This document shows positions 22,069-29,972 of a stretch of 64,000 nt of DNA, in pieces. The DNA comes from Rothia nasisuis (GTDB lineage Bacteria > Actinomycetota > Actinomycetes > Actinomycetales > Micrococcaceae): contig NZ_CAKMSB010000008.1 in the NCBI RefSeq assembly GCF_928381405.1, forward strand, positions 1-64,000, given 5' to 3'. The position numbers and the translations under genes are program-made. The notes below the pieces were generated by a model, which was not told the DNA's origin, ran no database searches, and saw nothing but the letters and a program-made list of their open reading frames with translations. Position 1 is the stretch's first letter, and every line of letters begins with the position of its first letter.

Positions 22069-22769
22069 CAGGCACCGGCCTGGGCGGTGTCGGTGGGTGT
22101 GGCTTTCTTGCGGGCGGCCGGCACCTTGGCATCAGACTCCCGCAGGTAGAGAGCCGAAGTGTCGGTGCTGAGGTTTTCCACGCCGAGTCGGGCTGCCGCG
22201 CCCAGAAGGGCAGCGGCATCCGGCTGGGCGGTCTCAAAACCGGGGACGGCGTTCAGGTGATCGGGGTAAAGAGAAGCCCCCTGCCCAAAGACGGGCACAT
22301 CAGGTAGCTGGTCAGCCGAACCCACGGTCGGACCGCTCACCAGCTGGTAGCCTGCTCCGGTTACCTCAAAAACAGCGGAGTAGATTTCGCGGCGGCGGGC
22401 GTCGGAGGCCACCAGAAAGCGGGTCTGACCGGACGCCGCCGCGGCAGCGTAGGCGCTCTCAGCTAGAGCGGTGAGGCTCATCAGCCCGTAAAGAGGCTTA
22501 TTCCAGGCGAAGGCGAGTGCTCGAGCGGTGACGATACCGGCACGTAGGCCGGTGAAGGGGCCGGGGCCAGTGCCGGTGATGAGTGCATCCAGGTCTGTGC
22601 CAGCCACTCCGGCTTCTGCCAGCAGCTCAGCAACGAAAGGTGCCAGCACCTCAGCGTGAGAGCGGGTATGTTCGGTTGCACGGTGCGCCAGTAGGGTCAG
22701 CTGGCCGTTCTCGATGCGGCCGAGGGCGACGGAGGCGGTTGCTGATGAGTCCAAGGCAAGAATAAGCAC
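22068..22769 (-). CDS. tsaB: tRNA threonylcarbamoyladenosine biosynthesis protein TsaB
   Basis: A 233-residue ASKHA-fold partner of TsaD. It begins [15 protein letters not shown] and has the conserved [13 protein letters not shown] segment near residue 65, then PLYGLMSL and a [10 protein letters not shown] strand. It supports TsaD in making t6A and has no transfer activity of its own. It is 9 bases after tsaE and overlaps rimI by one base. The basic C-terminus ([15 protein letters not shown]) is a short extension. Confidence 0.95.
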   Translation of the reverse strand: MLILALDSSATASVALGRIENGQLTLLAHRATEHTRSHAEVLAPFVAELLAEAGVAGTDLDALITGTGPGPFTGLRAGIVTARALAFAWNKPLYGLMSLTALAESAYAAAAASGQTRFLVASDARRREIYSAVFEVTGAGYQLVSGPTVGSADQLPDVPVFGQGASLYPDHLNAVPGFETAQPDAAALLGAAARLGVENLSTDTSALYLRESDAKVPAARKKATPTDTAQAGA

Positions 22770-22778
22770 CCGACCAGT

Positions 22779-23372
22779 CTAGCGTGCTTGAACCAGCGCG
22801 TCTGTGAGCTGGCCCCAGACTGCCTCCCAGCGGGGGCCGGTGCCTGTGATGCGGAGGCGGCGGGGTTCGGGGACGCCCTCGTCCTCCTCATCTGGTTCGC
22901 TGTCGGCACCGGGGGCGTAGAGAGCGTACGGGTCGCTCTCTGCCAGGTCGGCACCGGTCACGCGGGTGAACTCTAGATCAAGGATGGATTCTGAGAGGTG
23001 CTCTGCCTTCCCCCTGCCCCATTCAATGACGGTTACCGAGCGATCGAGCGAGTATTCCAGGTCAAGGTCGTCTAGTTCTTCGGCAGAAACCAGGCGGTAG
23101 GCGTCCACATGCACCAGGTCGGGTCCGCCGGGGTTCGGCCCGTCAGCCAGGTTGGGGTGAAGGCGGGAGAGCACGAACGTCGGTGATATAACCCCCTCGC
23201 GTACCCCCAGCCCCTCCCCCAGGGAGCGGGTGAAGGTGGTTTTACCGGCTCCTAGTTCACCGGCCAGGATCAGCACGTCTCCCGCGCTGAGCAGGGGGGC
23301 CAGGGCTAGGGCTAGTGCGCGGGTGTGCTCTGGCCCGGCCAGTTCAAGGTCAAGGACGTTCTCGGTCGCCAC
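22779..23372 (-). CDS. tsaE: tRNA threonylcarbamoyladenosine ATPase TsaE
   Basis: A 197-residue P-loop ATPase that regenerates the TsaB-TsaD complex in t6A synthesis. The Walker A motif is GELGAGKTTFTR, followed by the family segments SPTFVLSR and HVDAYRL and the Walker B-like VIEWGRG. The frame is open to 23435. The GTG at 23372 is chosen because a perfect GGAGG lies 9 bases before it, inside the end of alr, and it gives the usual length. An acidic insertion (EPDEEDEGVPEP) near the C-terminus is unusual but not disabling. Confidence 0.93.
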   Translation of the reverse strand: MATENVLDLELAGPEHTRALALALAPLLSAGDVLILAGELGAGKTTFTRSLGEGLGVREGVISPTFVLSRLHPNLADGPNPGGPDLVHVDAYRLVSAEELDDLDLEYSLDRSVTVIEWGRGKAEHLSESILDLEFTRVTGADLAESDPYALYAPGADSEPDEEDEGVPEPRRLRITGTGPRWEAVWGQLTDALVQAR

Positions 23373-23376
23373 AGTC

Positions 23377-24654
23377 TTAGACCTCCACAGTGCGGGTAGG
23401 GTGTTCGTACGCGCTAGCCTTGCGCCAGGAGCCACCCACGCTGACGCGGGTGACGCGGGGTGAAATACGGGTGACGATTTCGTAGTTAATCGTTCCGGCA
23501 GCCTCAGCCCAGCGGGTTACCGGCGGGTTCTCCCCCGCACCGAAAAGCACGGCAGGGGCCCCCAGGTAGCCTGCGGCGGGATCGGCCAGGCCCGGTTCTC
23601 CCAGGTCAATCACGAGCTGGTCCATAGCGATGCGGCCTACCTCGCGATAGGTTCTGGGCTGGCCGCCCGCCGGGTAGATACGCACGGGGCCACCCGTGGC
23701 AACCCGGGGAACACCGTCCGCGTAGCCCATCGGTACCAGGGCCAGTGTTGTGGGTTTGTCGGTCATGTAGTTCAGACCGTAGGAGACCCCCTGACCAGCT
23801 GGAACTTCTTTGACGGCGCTGATATACGTTTGCAGGTGCATAACCGGGCTCAGTCCAAGCTCTTGCGGGCTCACCCCGCCTAGAGGCGAAAGCCCGTAAA
23901 GCCCTAGCCCCACACGAACCCCGTCACGGAGCAGGTTCTCTTCGGGCCCCTGAGAGGCCACGCTGAAAGTCGCAGGGGTATTAGCCAGGTGGCGGAGCTG
24001 TGGGTTCAGCCCCGCCCGCTGGAGCTGGCTAATCGCCTCGTCAAAAACCCGTGACTGCTCTGATGTTTCGGGGCGCTGGGGCTCATCGGCAACAGCCAGG
24101 TGTGAAAATACGCCCACAACCTGAACTACACCGATAATCTCCAATTCACGCGCCGCAGTAGCAAGCGCAGGTAGCTGCTCCATGGTCGCCCCGTTCCGCC
24201 CCAGCCCCGTGTCGATCTTCAGGTGTAGGCGGGCAGGCGCCAACTGCCCGGTAGCCCGGTGGGCCTCCGCGATTTTCTGTAGCTCCCAGCTACTTGATAC
24301 GCCCAGCTCCAGGTCATCACGCAGAGCTGTTTCAAAGTCTGTGTGCGGGGTGTGCAACCAGACCACCATCGGGGCCCCAATACCAGCCTGCCGCAGAAGG
24401 TGAGCCTCCGTCACATGCGCCACACCCAGGTAGTCCGCCCCCGCAGCCAGCGCCGAGCGGGCAACGTCCACAGCTCCATGCCCGTACGCATCGGCCTTGA
24501 CCACCGCAATCAGGGCGCGCCCACCGATGAGCTGTTTGATACGGCGCACGTTGCGTTCAACGGCATCCAGATCAATAAGGGCTAGACGCTCGGCAGCGCA
24601 GGGGGCCTCTAGAGGCACAAAACCATGCTCACGGTACAGGTTCTCAACCGACAC
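23377..24654 (-). CDS. alr: Alanine racemase
   Basis: PLP-dependent enzyme making D-alanine for peptidoglycan. The PLP lysine is Lys53 in VVKADAYGHG, and the family segments HLKIDTGLGRNG and GYADGVPR are present. Near the C-terminus is VGRIAMDQLVIDLG. The frame extends to 24792, but the GTG at 24654 (425 residues) is preferred: GAGGAGA lies 6-8 bases upstream, and the longer form would overlap the divergent mshA. A 27-residue N-terminal extension (NLYREHGFVPLEAP) precedes the usual start. First gene of the alr-tsaE-tsaB-rimI-tsaD operon. Confidence 0.95.
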   Translation of the reverse strand: MSVENLYREHGFVPLEAPCAAERLALIDLDAVERNVRRIKQLIGGRALIAVVKADAYGHGAVDVARSALAAGADYLGVAHVTEAHLLRQAGIGAPMVVWLHTPHTDFETALRDDLELGVSSSWELQKIAEAHRATGQLAPARLHLKIDTGLGRNGATMEQLPALATAARELEIIGVVQVVGVFSHLAVADEPQRPETSEQSRVFDEAISQLQRAGLNPQLRHLANTPATFSVASQGPEENLLRDGVRVGLGLYGLSPLGGVSPQELGLSPVMHLQTYISAVKEVPAGQGVSYGLNYMTDKPTTLALVPMGYADGVPRVATGGPVRIYPAGGQPRTYREVGRIAMDQLVIDLGEPGLADPAAGYLGAPAVLFGAGENPPVTRWAEAAGTINYEIVTRISPRVTRVSVGGSWRKASAYEHPTRTVEV

Positions 24655-24779
24655 GGGTATCTCCTCGAAAATAGGGGCTACTACTAGCTTAGTAGCATCC
24701 CACGCCCAGAGCTGTTCCCACAAGAGCGCCACCCAGTAGCTGGCAGTCTGCGCCCACTGCACCCGGTAAAGTTGTACCC

Positions 24780-25985
24780 GTGAAAGAATCACCCAGTGTG
24801 CCCTTGCACCTGCACATTATCTCGATGCACACCTCCCCCCTGGCCCAGCCCGGGAGCGGAGATGCCGGGGGCATGAACGTCTATATCGAGCGCTCCCTCA
24901 GCGCACTCCTTGAGATTAACCCGCAGCTGACCGTAGAAGTTTTTACCCTGGCGAGGTCGCCGCAGCAGGCGGGGCGGGTGCAGTATCACGACCGGGCCAC
25001 CGTCACCGCACTCTTTATACCCGAGGCGGACGGGGCGGCCAGGGCTGACCTGCCGGATCTCGTCCCGGGTTTTGCTCTGGCGCTAAAAGCGGTTGCTGAA
25101 CGCCCACCCCAGCTGATTCACGCCCACTATTGGCTCTCCGGCCTAGCGGCACTAGCGGCCTACCCGCAGGTACCCCTGGTGCAGACCATGCACACGACCG
25201 CAGCCGTCAAGAATACCCGCCTGGGAGAGGGCGAGTCTCCCGAGCCTGAGGTACGGGTTCGCGGTGAGCAGGCGCTGGTAGACCGCGCTGTAGCTCTAGT
25301 GGTGAACACGAGCAGTGAGGCCCAGCAGATGCGCGATTTCTACGGCGCTCGCAATGAACAGCTGGTGACGGTTACGCCGGGGGTTGACCGGTCTGTCTTT
25401 CATCCCAGCCCGTACAGGCGCCCTCGTCACATCGGCCACAACAGGGCCGCTTACCTGGTCTTTGCAGGCCGCCCTCAACCGCTCAAGGGGCCACAGCTTC
25501 TGGTGGAAGCCCTGGCTCTTTTACCCGAGGACTTGTCCATCACCCTGGCTATAGCCGGGTCATCGGCGACGGGCTACGAACAGGGCCTGCTCGCTAGGGC
25601 TCAAGAACTGGGTTTTGGCCACAGGGTGCAGCTACTCCCCTCAATGACACCGCAGCAGCTAGCCCAGACCTTCCAGCGGGCTGACCTTGTGGCCTGCCCT
25701 TCTTCCTCTGAGACATTCGGGCTGGTCGCCCTTGAGGCGGCCGCCTGCGGCACCCCGGTGCTCGCCAGCCGCGTAGACGGGTTGAGGGAGGCCGTAGCCG
25801 ATGGGGTCACCGGGGTCCTGGTAGCCGAGCGCACTGCCCGGGCCTGGGCAGATGCCATCGAAGCCCTGGTGCGTGACCCGGACGCCCGGGCACGGCTGGG
25901 AGCCGCAGGGGCCGCCCGGGCCGCCCGCTTCACCTGGCAAGCAACCGCCCGCAAGCTCAATGCCCTCTATCTCCGCTCCCTCTAG
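24780..25985 (+). CDS. mshA: D-inositol-3-phosphate glycosyltransferase MshA
   Basis: First step of mycothiol synthesis: transfers GlcNAc from UDP-GlcNAc to inositol-3-phosphate. 401 residues, GT-B fold of family GT4. The MshA signature HTSPLAQPGSGDAGGMN is at residues 17-33. Then come HAHYWLSG, the acceptor-side NTSSEAQQM and VTPGVDRSVFHP, and the nucleotide-sugar motif SSSETFGLVALEAAACGTP. The start is GTG at 24780. A predicted phosphatase gene begins 14 bases after the stop, on the same strand. The other mycothiol genes are not in the window. Confidence 0.85.
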   Translation: MKESPSVPLHLHIISMHTSPLAQPGSGDAGGMNVYIERSLSALLEINPQLTVEVFTLARSPQQAGRVQYHDRATVTALFIPEADGAARADLPDLVPGFALALKAVAERPPQLIHAHYWLSGLAALAAYPQVPLVQTMHTTAAVKNTRLGEGESPEPEVRVRGEQALVDRAVALVVNTSSEAQQMRDFYGARNEQLVTVTPGVDRSVFHPSPYRRPRHIGHNRAAYLVFAGRPQPLKGPQLLVEALALLPEDLSITLAIAGSSATGYEQGLLARAQELGFGHRVQLLPSMTPQQLAQTFQRADLVACPSSSETFGLVALEAAACGTPVLASRVDGLREAVADGVTGVLVAERTARAWADAIEALVRDPDARARLGAAGAARAARFTWQATARKLNALYLRSL

Positions 25986-25999
25986 TGACAGGAACACCC

Positions 26000-26782
26000 A
26001 TGACCTTTTCGATGACCCGCCAAGAATTTGTCGACTATCTCAATGCCTCCGGTATCACCGGCAATGTTGCCACGCCCCGCGAGAATAACCTGGCCCATAT
26101 GCAGGGTTTTGTAGACGGGAATGAGCACCTAGAGTTTGGTGTGACCTGGACCAGAGAGTGGGCGTACACCGACGTCTTTGAACTCATGGCCCGCCGCGTG
26201 GGTACCAGTGCAGACCCCACCCATGTTGAGGGGCAAGACACTATCAGCGCCGACCTCTGCGTCGACGCACTCACCGCCTACGCCCGGGTTTTCGGGCGGG
26301 CCGTACGCGATAAGAAATCCCTGCTCTTTGCTACCGGTCACCCTGCGGGCCTCTTCCCCATCTACGCCGAACTAGCCCGCGTAGCAGCCAGGGAGGGGGC
26401 AACCGTCCTCACCATTGATGAGGGCGATAGGTTCCTTGAGGGTGACATCCGCCAGATCTTCAAGGTCATCATGTTTCAGCAGTTCGGCAACCTGCAGCAT
26501 ACTCATTTTTCCGGCCCTATGCAGCTAGCCCTCAACCAGCTCAAGGCCCGCGGCACCACCCCCGATCTGGTCATCGCCGATCACGGCCTCGCCGGGTACG
26601 CCGCGTCTGCCGGTATCCCTACCCTCGGCATCGCTGACTGCAATGACCCAGGGCTCTTTGTCTCAGCCGAGCAGGGGCACATACTGGTAGCGGTGCCCAT
26701 GGACGACAACCTAACTCCACACCTCTACGAGCCAGTGATTGATTTCATTGTGCATACGGCCGGCCTGGCACCAACAAGATGA
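26000..26782 (+). CDS. Predicted phosphatase-like protein next to mshA
   Basis: A 260-residue soluble protein. From memory the family is called phosphatase in actinobacterial annotations, but no reaction is established that I know of. The conserved-looking segments are TPRENNLAHMQGF near residue 28, LLFATGHPAGL at about 113, LQHTHFSGPMQL, VIADHGLAGYAA, GIADCNDPGLF and VAVPMDDN. The Asp- and His-rich loops suit a metal-dependent hydrolase. The ATG at 26000 (AGGA upstream) is chosen over the GTG at 25985, which overlaps the mshA stop. Pairing with mshA suggests that it acts on the phosphorylated product of MshA; this is inference. Confidence 0.6.
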   Translation: MTFSMTRQEFVDYLNASGITGNVATPRENNLAHMQGFVDGNEHLEFGVTWTREWAYTDVFELMARRVGTSADPTHVEGQDTISADLCVDALTAYARVFGRAVRDKKSLLFATGHPAGLFPIYAELARVAAREGATVLTIDEGDRFLEGDIRQIFKVIMFQQFGNLQHTHFSGPMQLALNQLKARGTTPDLVIADHGLAGYAASAGIPTLGIADCNDPGLFVSAEQGHILVAVPMDDNLTPHLYEPVIDFIVHTAGLAPTR

Positions 26783-26975
26783 CCCACAAAGAATAAAAGG
26801 GCCTGTGTAGGCCAGACTTAATAGCACTGCTGGAGAAGTCTGAATGTGAAGCACTTATCAGTCTCTCAGTAGGCACATTACGCGGTTCACGCTGTACTAT
26901 TAAAACCTAAACCATAGAGGTCTGCCCACTCACTCTCGCACCCGGAGCAGCCACCACAATAGGGGACACACAACC

Positions 26976-28448
26976 GTGAACAAACACATCTTCGAGCAGC
27001 GGTGGGCGGAAACGCGCAACCGCCGCACCTGGCACCCAAAAATTAGGGCTACCCTGCACCTGACAGACGCGCTATCCATTGCGCTCACCATCACCCTGTC
27101 GCATATCATCAGCTTTGGTTTTCAGAACTCAGAGGTCATGGGCAGAGCCGATTTACCCATGGGGTATATAGGCACGGGCGTGGTTTTAGGCTTTATTTGG
27201 TTTGCCGCGCTTTCCATCGCCAACAGCCGCAATATTCGTTACCTAGGCCAGGGCCCTGACGAATATCGGCTGGTCACCAAATCGACCACCTATTTCTTCG
27301 CGGTCATCGCGATTTTCTCTTATCTGACAAAGATTGACTTCGCCCGTACCTACGTCATACTGGCCTACCCCATCGGGCTGGGGCTCCTGCTCCTTGCCCG
27401 ATGGTGTGTACGCCGTTGGCTGGTGAGCTGGCGCAACCGGGGCCGCGCTCTTTCGCGCGTTATGATTATCGGCGACCTCGCTTCAGGCAATCACCTCTAC
27501 AAGACCTTGCTTGGCGCCCGCACCTCTGGCCTGTCACCTGTTGCCGCCTACCTGCCACGCTCCCGCCCTGGCACCCAGCTGGCCAACGGAGCGATACCTA
27601 CCCTGGGCTACTCAGCCGATGCCGCAGATGTACTCCAGGTGGTGCGCGATCACAGTATCCATGCGGTCGCTGTCTCGACCGGTCACGGCCTCAATCCCAC
27701 GGAGCTACGCCGCTTAGGCTGGGCCTTAGCGGCAGCCCATGTGGCCCTGATTATGGCCCCCGCTATGACAGATATTGCGGGCCCTCGCATCCACACCCAG
27801 CCCCTCAACGGGGTCCCCCTCATTCACGTGCACACACCGCGTATCGAGGGAGCGAAAGCTTTCATCAAGCGGTTTATTGACGTGGTTGCTTCGGGGCTGG
27901 GCCTGATTATGCTGGCCCCCCTGCTTATTCCAGTCGCCTTACTCGTTAAAAAGGACGGCGGCCCCATCTTCTTCTTACAGGAGCGAGTTGGCTTTCGCGG
28001 TACCCCATTCAACATGGTCAAGTTCCGTTCCATGGTCACTAACGCTGAGGAACTAAAGAAGGAGCTGATGGACCGGAACGAGGGCAACGGTGTGCTGTTC
28101 AAGATGGCAGATGACCCCCGCATCACCTCAATCGGTAAGTTCATCCGCAAGTATTCCATTGACGAACTGCCTCAGCTCTGGAACGTTTTTGTGGGCGACA
28201 TGTCGCTGGTTGGCCCTCGCCCTCCCCTACCATCTGAGGTTGAGCAGTACGAAGAGGATGCCTACCGCCGTCTCCTTGTCAAACCGGGCATCACCGGCCT
28301 CTGGCAGGTCTCTGGCCGCTCTAATCTCTCGTGGGAGGAGTCCATTCGGCTAGATCTCTACTACGTTGAGAACTGGTCGGTTATGAACGACTTCATCATC
28401 CTCTTCCGCACCGTGCGCGCTGTTTTCGCCAAGGACGGTGCCTACTAA
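26976..28448 (+). CDS. Polyprenyl-phosphate sugar-1-phosphate transferase
   Basis: A 490-residue membrane enzyme that starts a surface polysaccharide by placing a sugar-1-phosphate on undecaprenyl phosphate. About four N-terminal spans (residues 30-160) are followed by a nucleotide-binding-like region and a further span (FIDVVASGLGLIMLAPLL). The catalytic PF02397 domain then has KFRSMVTNAEE, DDPRITSIGKFIRKYSIDELPQ split by short linkers, MSLVGPRPPLPSE, and KPGITGLWQVSGR. It stands alone: no other polysaccharide genes are nearby. The 193-base gap before it shows no clear promoter match. Confidence 0.9.
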   Translation: MNKHIFEQRWAETRNRRTWHPKIRATLHLTDALSIALTITLSHIISFGFQNSEVMGRADLPMGYIGTGVVLGFIWFAALSIANSRNIRYLGQGPDEYRLVTKSTTYFFAVIAIFSYLTKIDFARTYVILAYPIGLGLLLLARWCVRRWLVSWRNRGRALSRVMIIGDLASGNHLYKTLLGARTSGLSPVAAYLPRSRPGTQLANGAIPTLGYSADAADVLQVVRDHSIHAVAVSTGHGLNPTELRRLGWALAAAHVALIMAPAMTDIAGPRIHTQPLNGVPLIHVHTPRIEGAKAFIKRFIDVVASGLGLIMLAPLLIPVALLVKKDGGPIFFLQERVGFRGTPFNMVKFRSMVTNAEELKKELMDRNEGNGVLFKMADDPRITSIGKFIRKYSIDELPQLWNVFVGDMSLVGPRPPLPSEVEQYEEDAYRRLLVKPGITGLWQVSGRSNLSWEESIRLDLYYVENWSVMNDFIILFRTVRAVFAKDGAY

Positions 28449-28463
28449 ACCCCACTTCCGAAT

Positions 28464-28506
28464 CCCACTATGCCCGGTGATCGGTAGCACCGCCGGGCGG
28501 TGTGGG
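28464..28506. terminator. Hairpin between converging genes
   Basis: Arms CCCAC..GCCCGGTG and CACCGCCGGGC..GTGGG between the sugar transferase (plus) and nnrD (minus) genes. A long GC-rich imperfect stem, probably used from both sides. Confidence 0.6.
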
Positions 28507-28523
28507 TGAGATGTGGGTAGCAA

Positions 28524-29447
28524 CTATCGGGTCACCTGTGAAACAGCAATACCCATTGCTGCGGGGAGCTTCTGAGCTACCAGCGTGGGTGGCACCGGGC
28601 CCCTGGGGCCCCCTTCATGTACCAGCTCTGCGGCAAGACCGTGTACCAGTGCCCCTGCACCCGCCAGGTAGGCGTAATCGGTTTCTCTACCGCCGTGGGC
28701 AGATGAACGCGCCCGGTAGCCTGCAAGCAGGGCCCCCAGCACGCCGGTGAGGGTATCACCGCTGCCTGCGGTAGCCAGCCAGGGGGTGTTGCCACCCACG
28801 CTCAACAGTTCACCGCAGGGGCTAGCGACGGTGGTGACTCCTCCCTTGAGGAGCACTGTGGCCCCCAGCGCCCGCGCAGCGATGAGAGCGTATTCGGCGG
28901 GGCTTTCTTCAACATCGCGCCGCTCCGGAGGCTCCTTGAGACCCGGTAGAGTGTGCGGGGCAAGGGCTACCAGCCAGGCGAGTGCTTCGGTAAGTTCACC
29001 GGCGTGAGGGGTCATTATCTGGTGGGGGCCTAGCTTAAGGCCGTCTGTAACCAGTCGGGCAGCCAGGGGCACGGCCCCGGCATCGACAATGGCGGCCGCA
29101 CCGGTTTCTAGCACCTGGGTCACCTGCCGCTCGCGGGTTTGCCCATGCAGACCGCTCCCTAGCCCCCAGGCATCCACGCGCACAGCTGAGGGCTCAGTAA
29201 AACTACTGCACACGGTCTCAGGAACAGCAAGCTGCACCTTGAACGCGAGTGCCTCAGAGCCCACAAACCGTACCAGGCCAGCGCCCGTATTGACCGCAGC
29301 CCGCGCAGACATCAGCGCGGCCCCCGGGTAGGTATCAGAACCGGTCACCAGCCCCAGCACCCCACGCGTGTACTTGTGAGAGGTTTCGTTGGGGGCGACA
29401 AGGACGCTGGCGCAACGTTTAAGGGTCAGGGCTGTGGGTGTGGGCAT
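28524..29447 (-). CDS. nnrD: ADP-dependent NAD(P)H-hydrate dehydratase
   Basis: Repairs hydrated NAD(P)H. A 307-residue ribokinase-like protein corresponding to the C-terminal dehydratase domain only; the NnrE epimerase domain usual in fusion proteins is absent. Signatures: GLVTGSDTYPGAALM near residue 32, AVNTGAGLVRF, AWGLGSGL, the MTPHAGELTE strand, VLLKGGVTTVAS, and the nucleotide/catalytic loop ATAGSGDTLTG. It follows acpS by 6 bases on the same strand. AAAGG precedes the ATG. Confidence 0.93.
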   Translation of the reverse strand: MPTPTALTLKRCASVLVAPNETSHKYTRGVLGLVTGSDTYPGAALMSARAAVNTGAGLVRFVGSEALAFKVQLAVPETVCSSFTEPSAVRVDAWGLGSGLHGQTRERQVTQVLETGAAAIVDAGAVPLAARLVTDGLKLGPHQIMTPHAGELTEALAWLVALAPHTLPGLKEPPERRDVEESPAEYALIAARALGATVLLKGGVTTVASPCGELLSVGGNTPWLATAGSGDTLTGVLGALLAGYRARSSAHGGRETDYAYLAGAGALVHGLAAELVHEGGPRGPVPPTLVAQKLPAAMGIAVSQVTR

Positions 29448-29453
29448 CGGCGT

Positions 29454-29888
29454 CTACCTTTCGGGGTGAGAAGAGGTTGTCAGCAGGCCCCGCCCGGCAG
29501 GGTCGTGTCGGAGTACAAGAAGTAGCTCAGCGTCGGTGAGATGCTCGGCGGTTACCACTGCGGTAGCGATAGGGTCATCGTGGCTGAGGGTCAGGTGCCA
29601 GCGGTTGATGCTCAACTCAGCGGCCCGGGCAGCTACGGTCCCGGTGGCAACAAGGTGGGGGGCGCCGTCCGCGTCATTATCCACCCAGCAGTGTTGCCAC
29701 ACAAGCCCGACGGGGGCCCGTAAAGCCTTGGCCGCTGCCTCCTTGGCGGCGAACCGTGCAGCCAAAGAGCGCAGGGACTTGCCACGCTCGGCAGGAACAA
29801 AAAGACGCTCAAGAAGCCTGGGGTTTTTCTGCACCAGGCGCTCAAACCTGTCGATGTTCACAACATCGACACCGGTGCCGATGATCAT
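29454..29888 (-). CDS. acpS: Holo-[acyl-carrier-protein] synthase
   Basis: Attaches 4'-phosphopantetheine from CoA to acyl carrier protein. A 144-residue AcpS-type transferase with GTGVDVVNIDRFERL at the start (Mg-binding Asp) and SLAARFAAKEAAAKAL (Mg-binding Glu), then HLTLSHDD. The ATG at 29888 is preferred over the TTG one codon earlier, as AAGGAG lies 8 bases before it. It is co-transcribed with nnrD. A C-terminal tail of about 20 residues exceeds the usual 120-125. Confidence 0.94.
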   Translation of the reverse strand: MIIGTGVDVVNIDRFERLVQKNPRLLERLFVPAERGKSLRSLAARFAAKEAAAKALRAPVGLVWQHCWVDNDADGAPHLVATGTVAARAAELSINRWHLTLSHDDPIATAVVTAEHLTDAELLLVLRHDPAGRGLLTTSSHPER

Positions 29889-29910
29889 CAATAAAGCTCC
29901 TTATATCGCA

Positions 29911-29944
29911 AGACCCCCGACCCATAGAAAGGGTACGGGGGTCT
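29911..29944 (-). terminator. Hairpin after glmS
   Basis: Arms AGACCCCCGACCC and GGGTACGGGGGTCT with a 7-base loop, between the glmS stop and the acpS start. It would end glmS transcripts and leave acpS to its own promoter or to read-through. Confidence 0.7.
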
Positions 29945-29972
29945 ATTCTAGTTACCGGCTCAGGCGAACACC

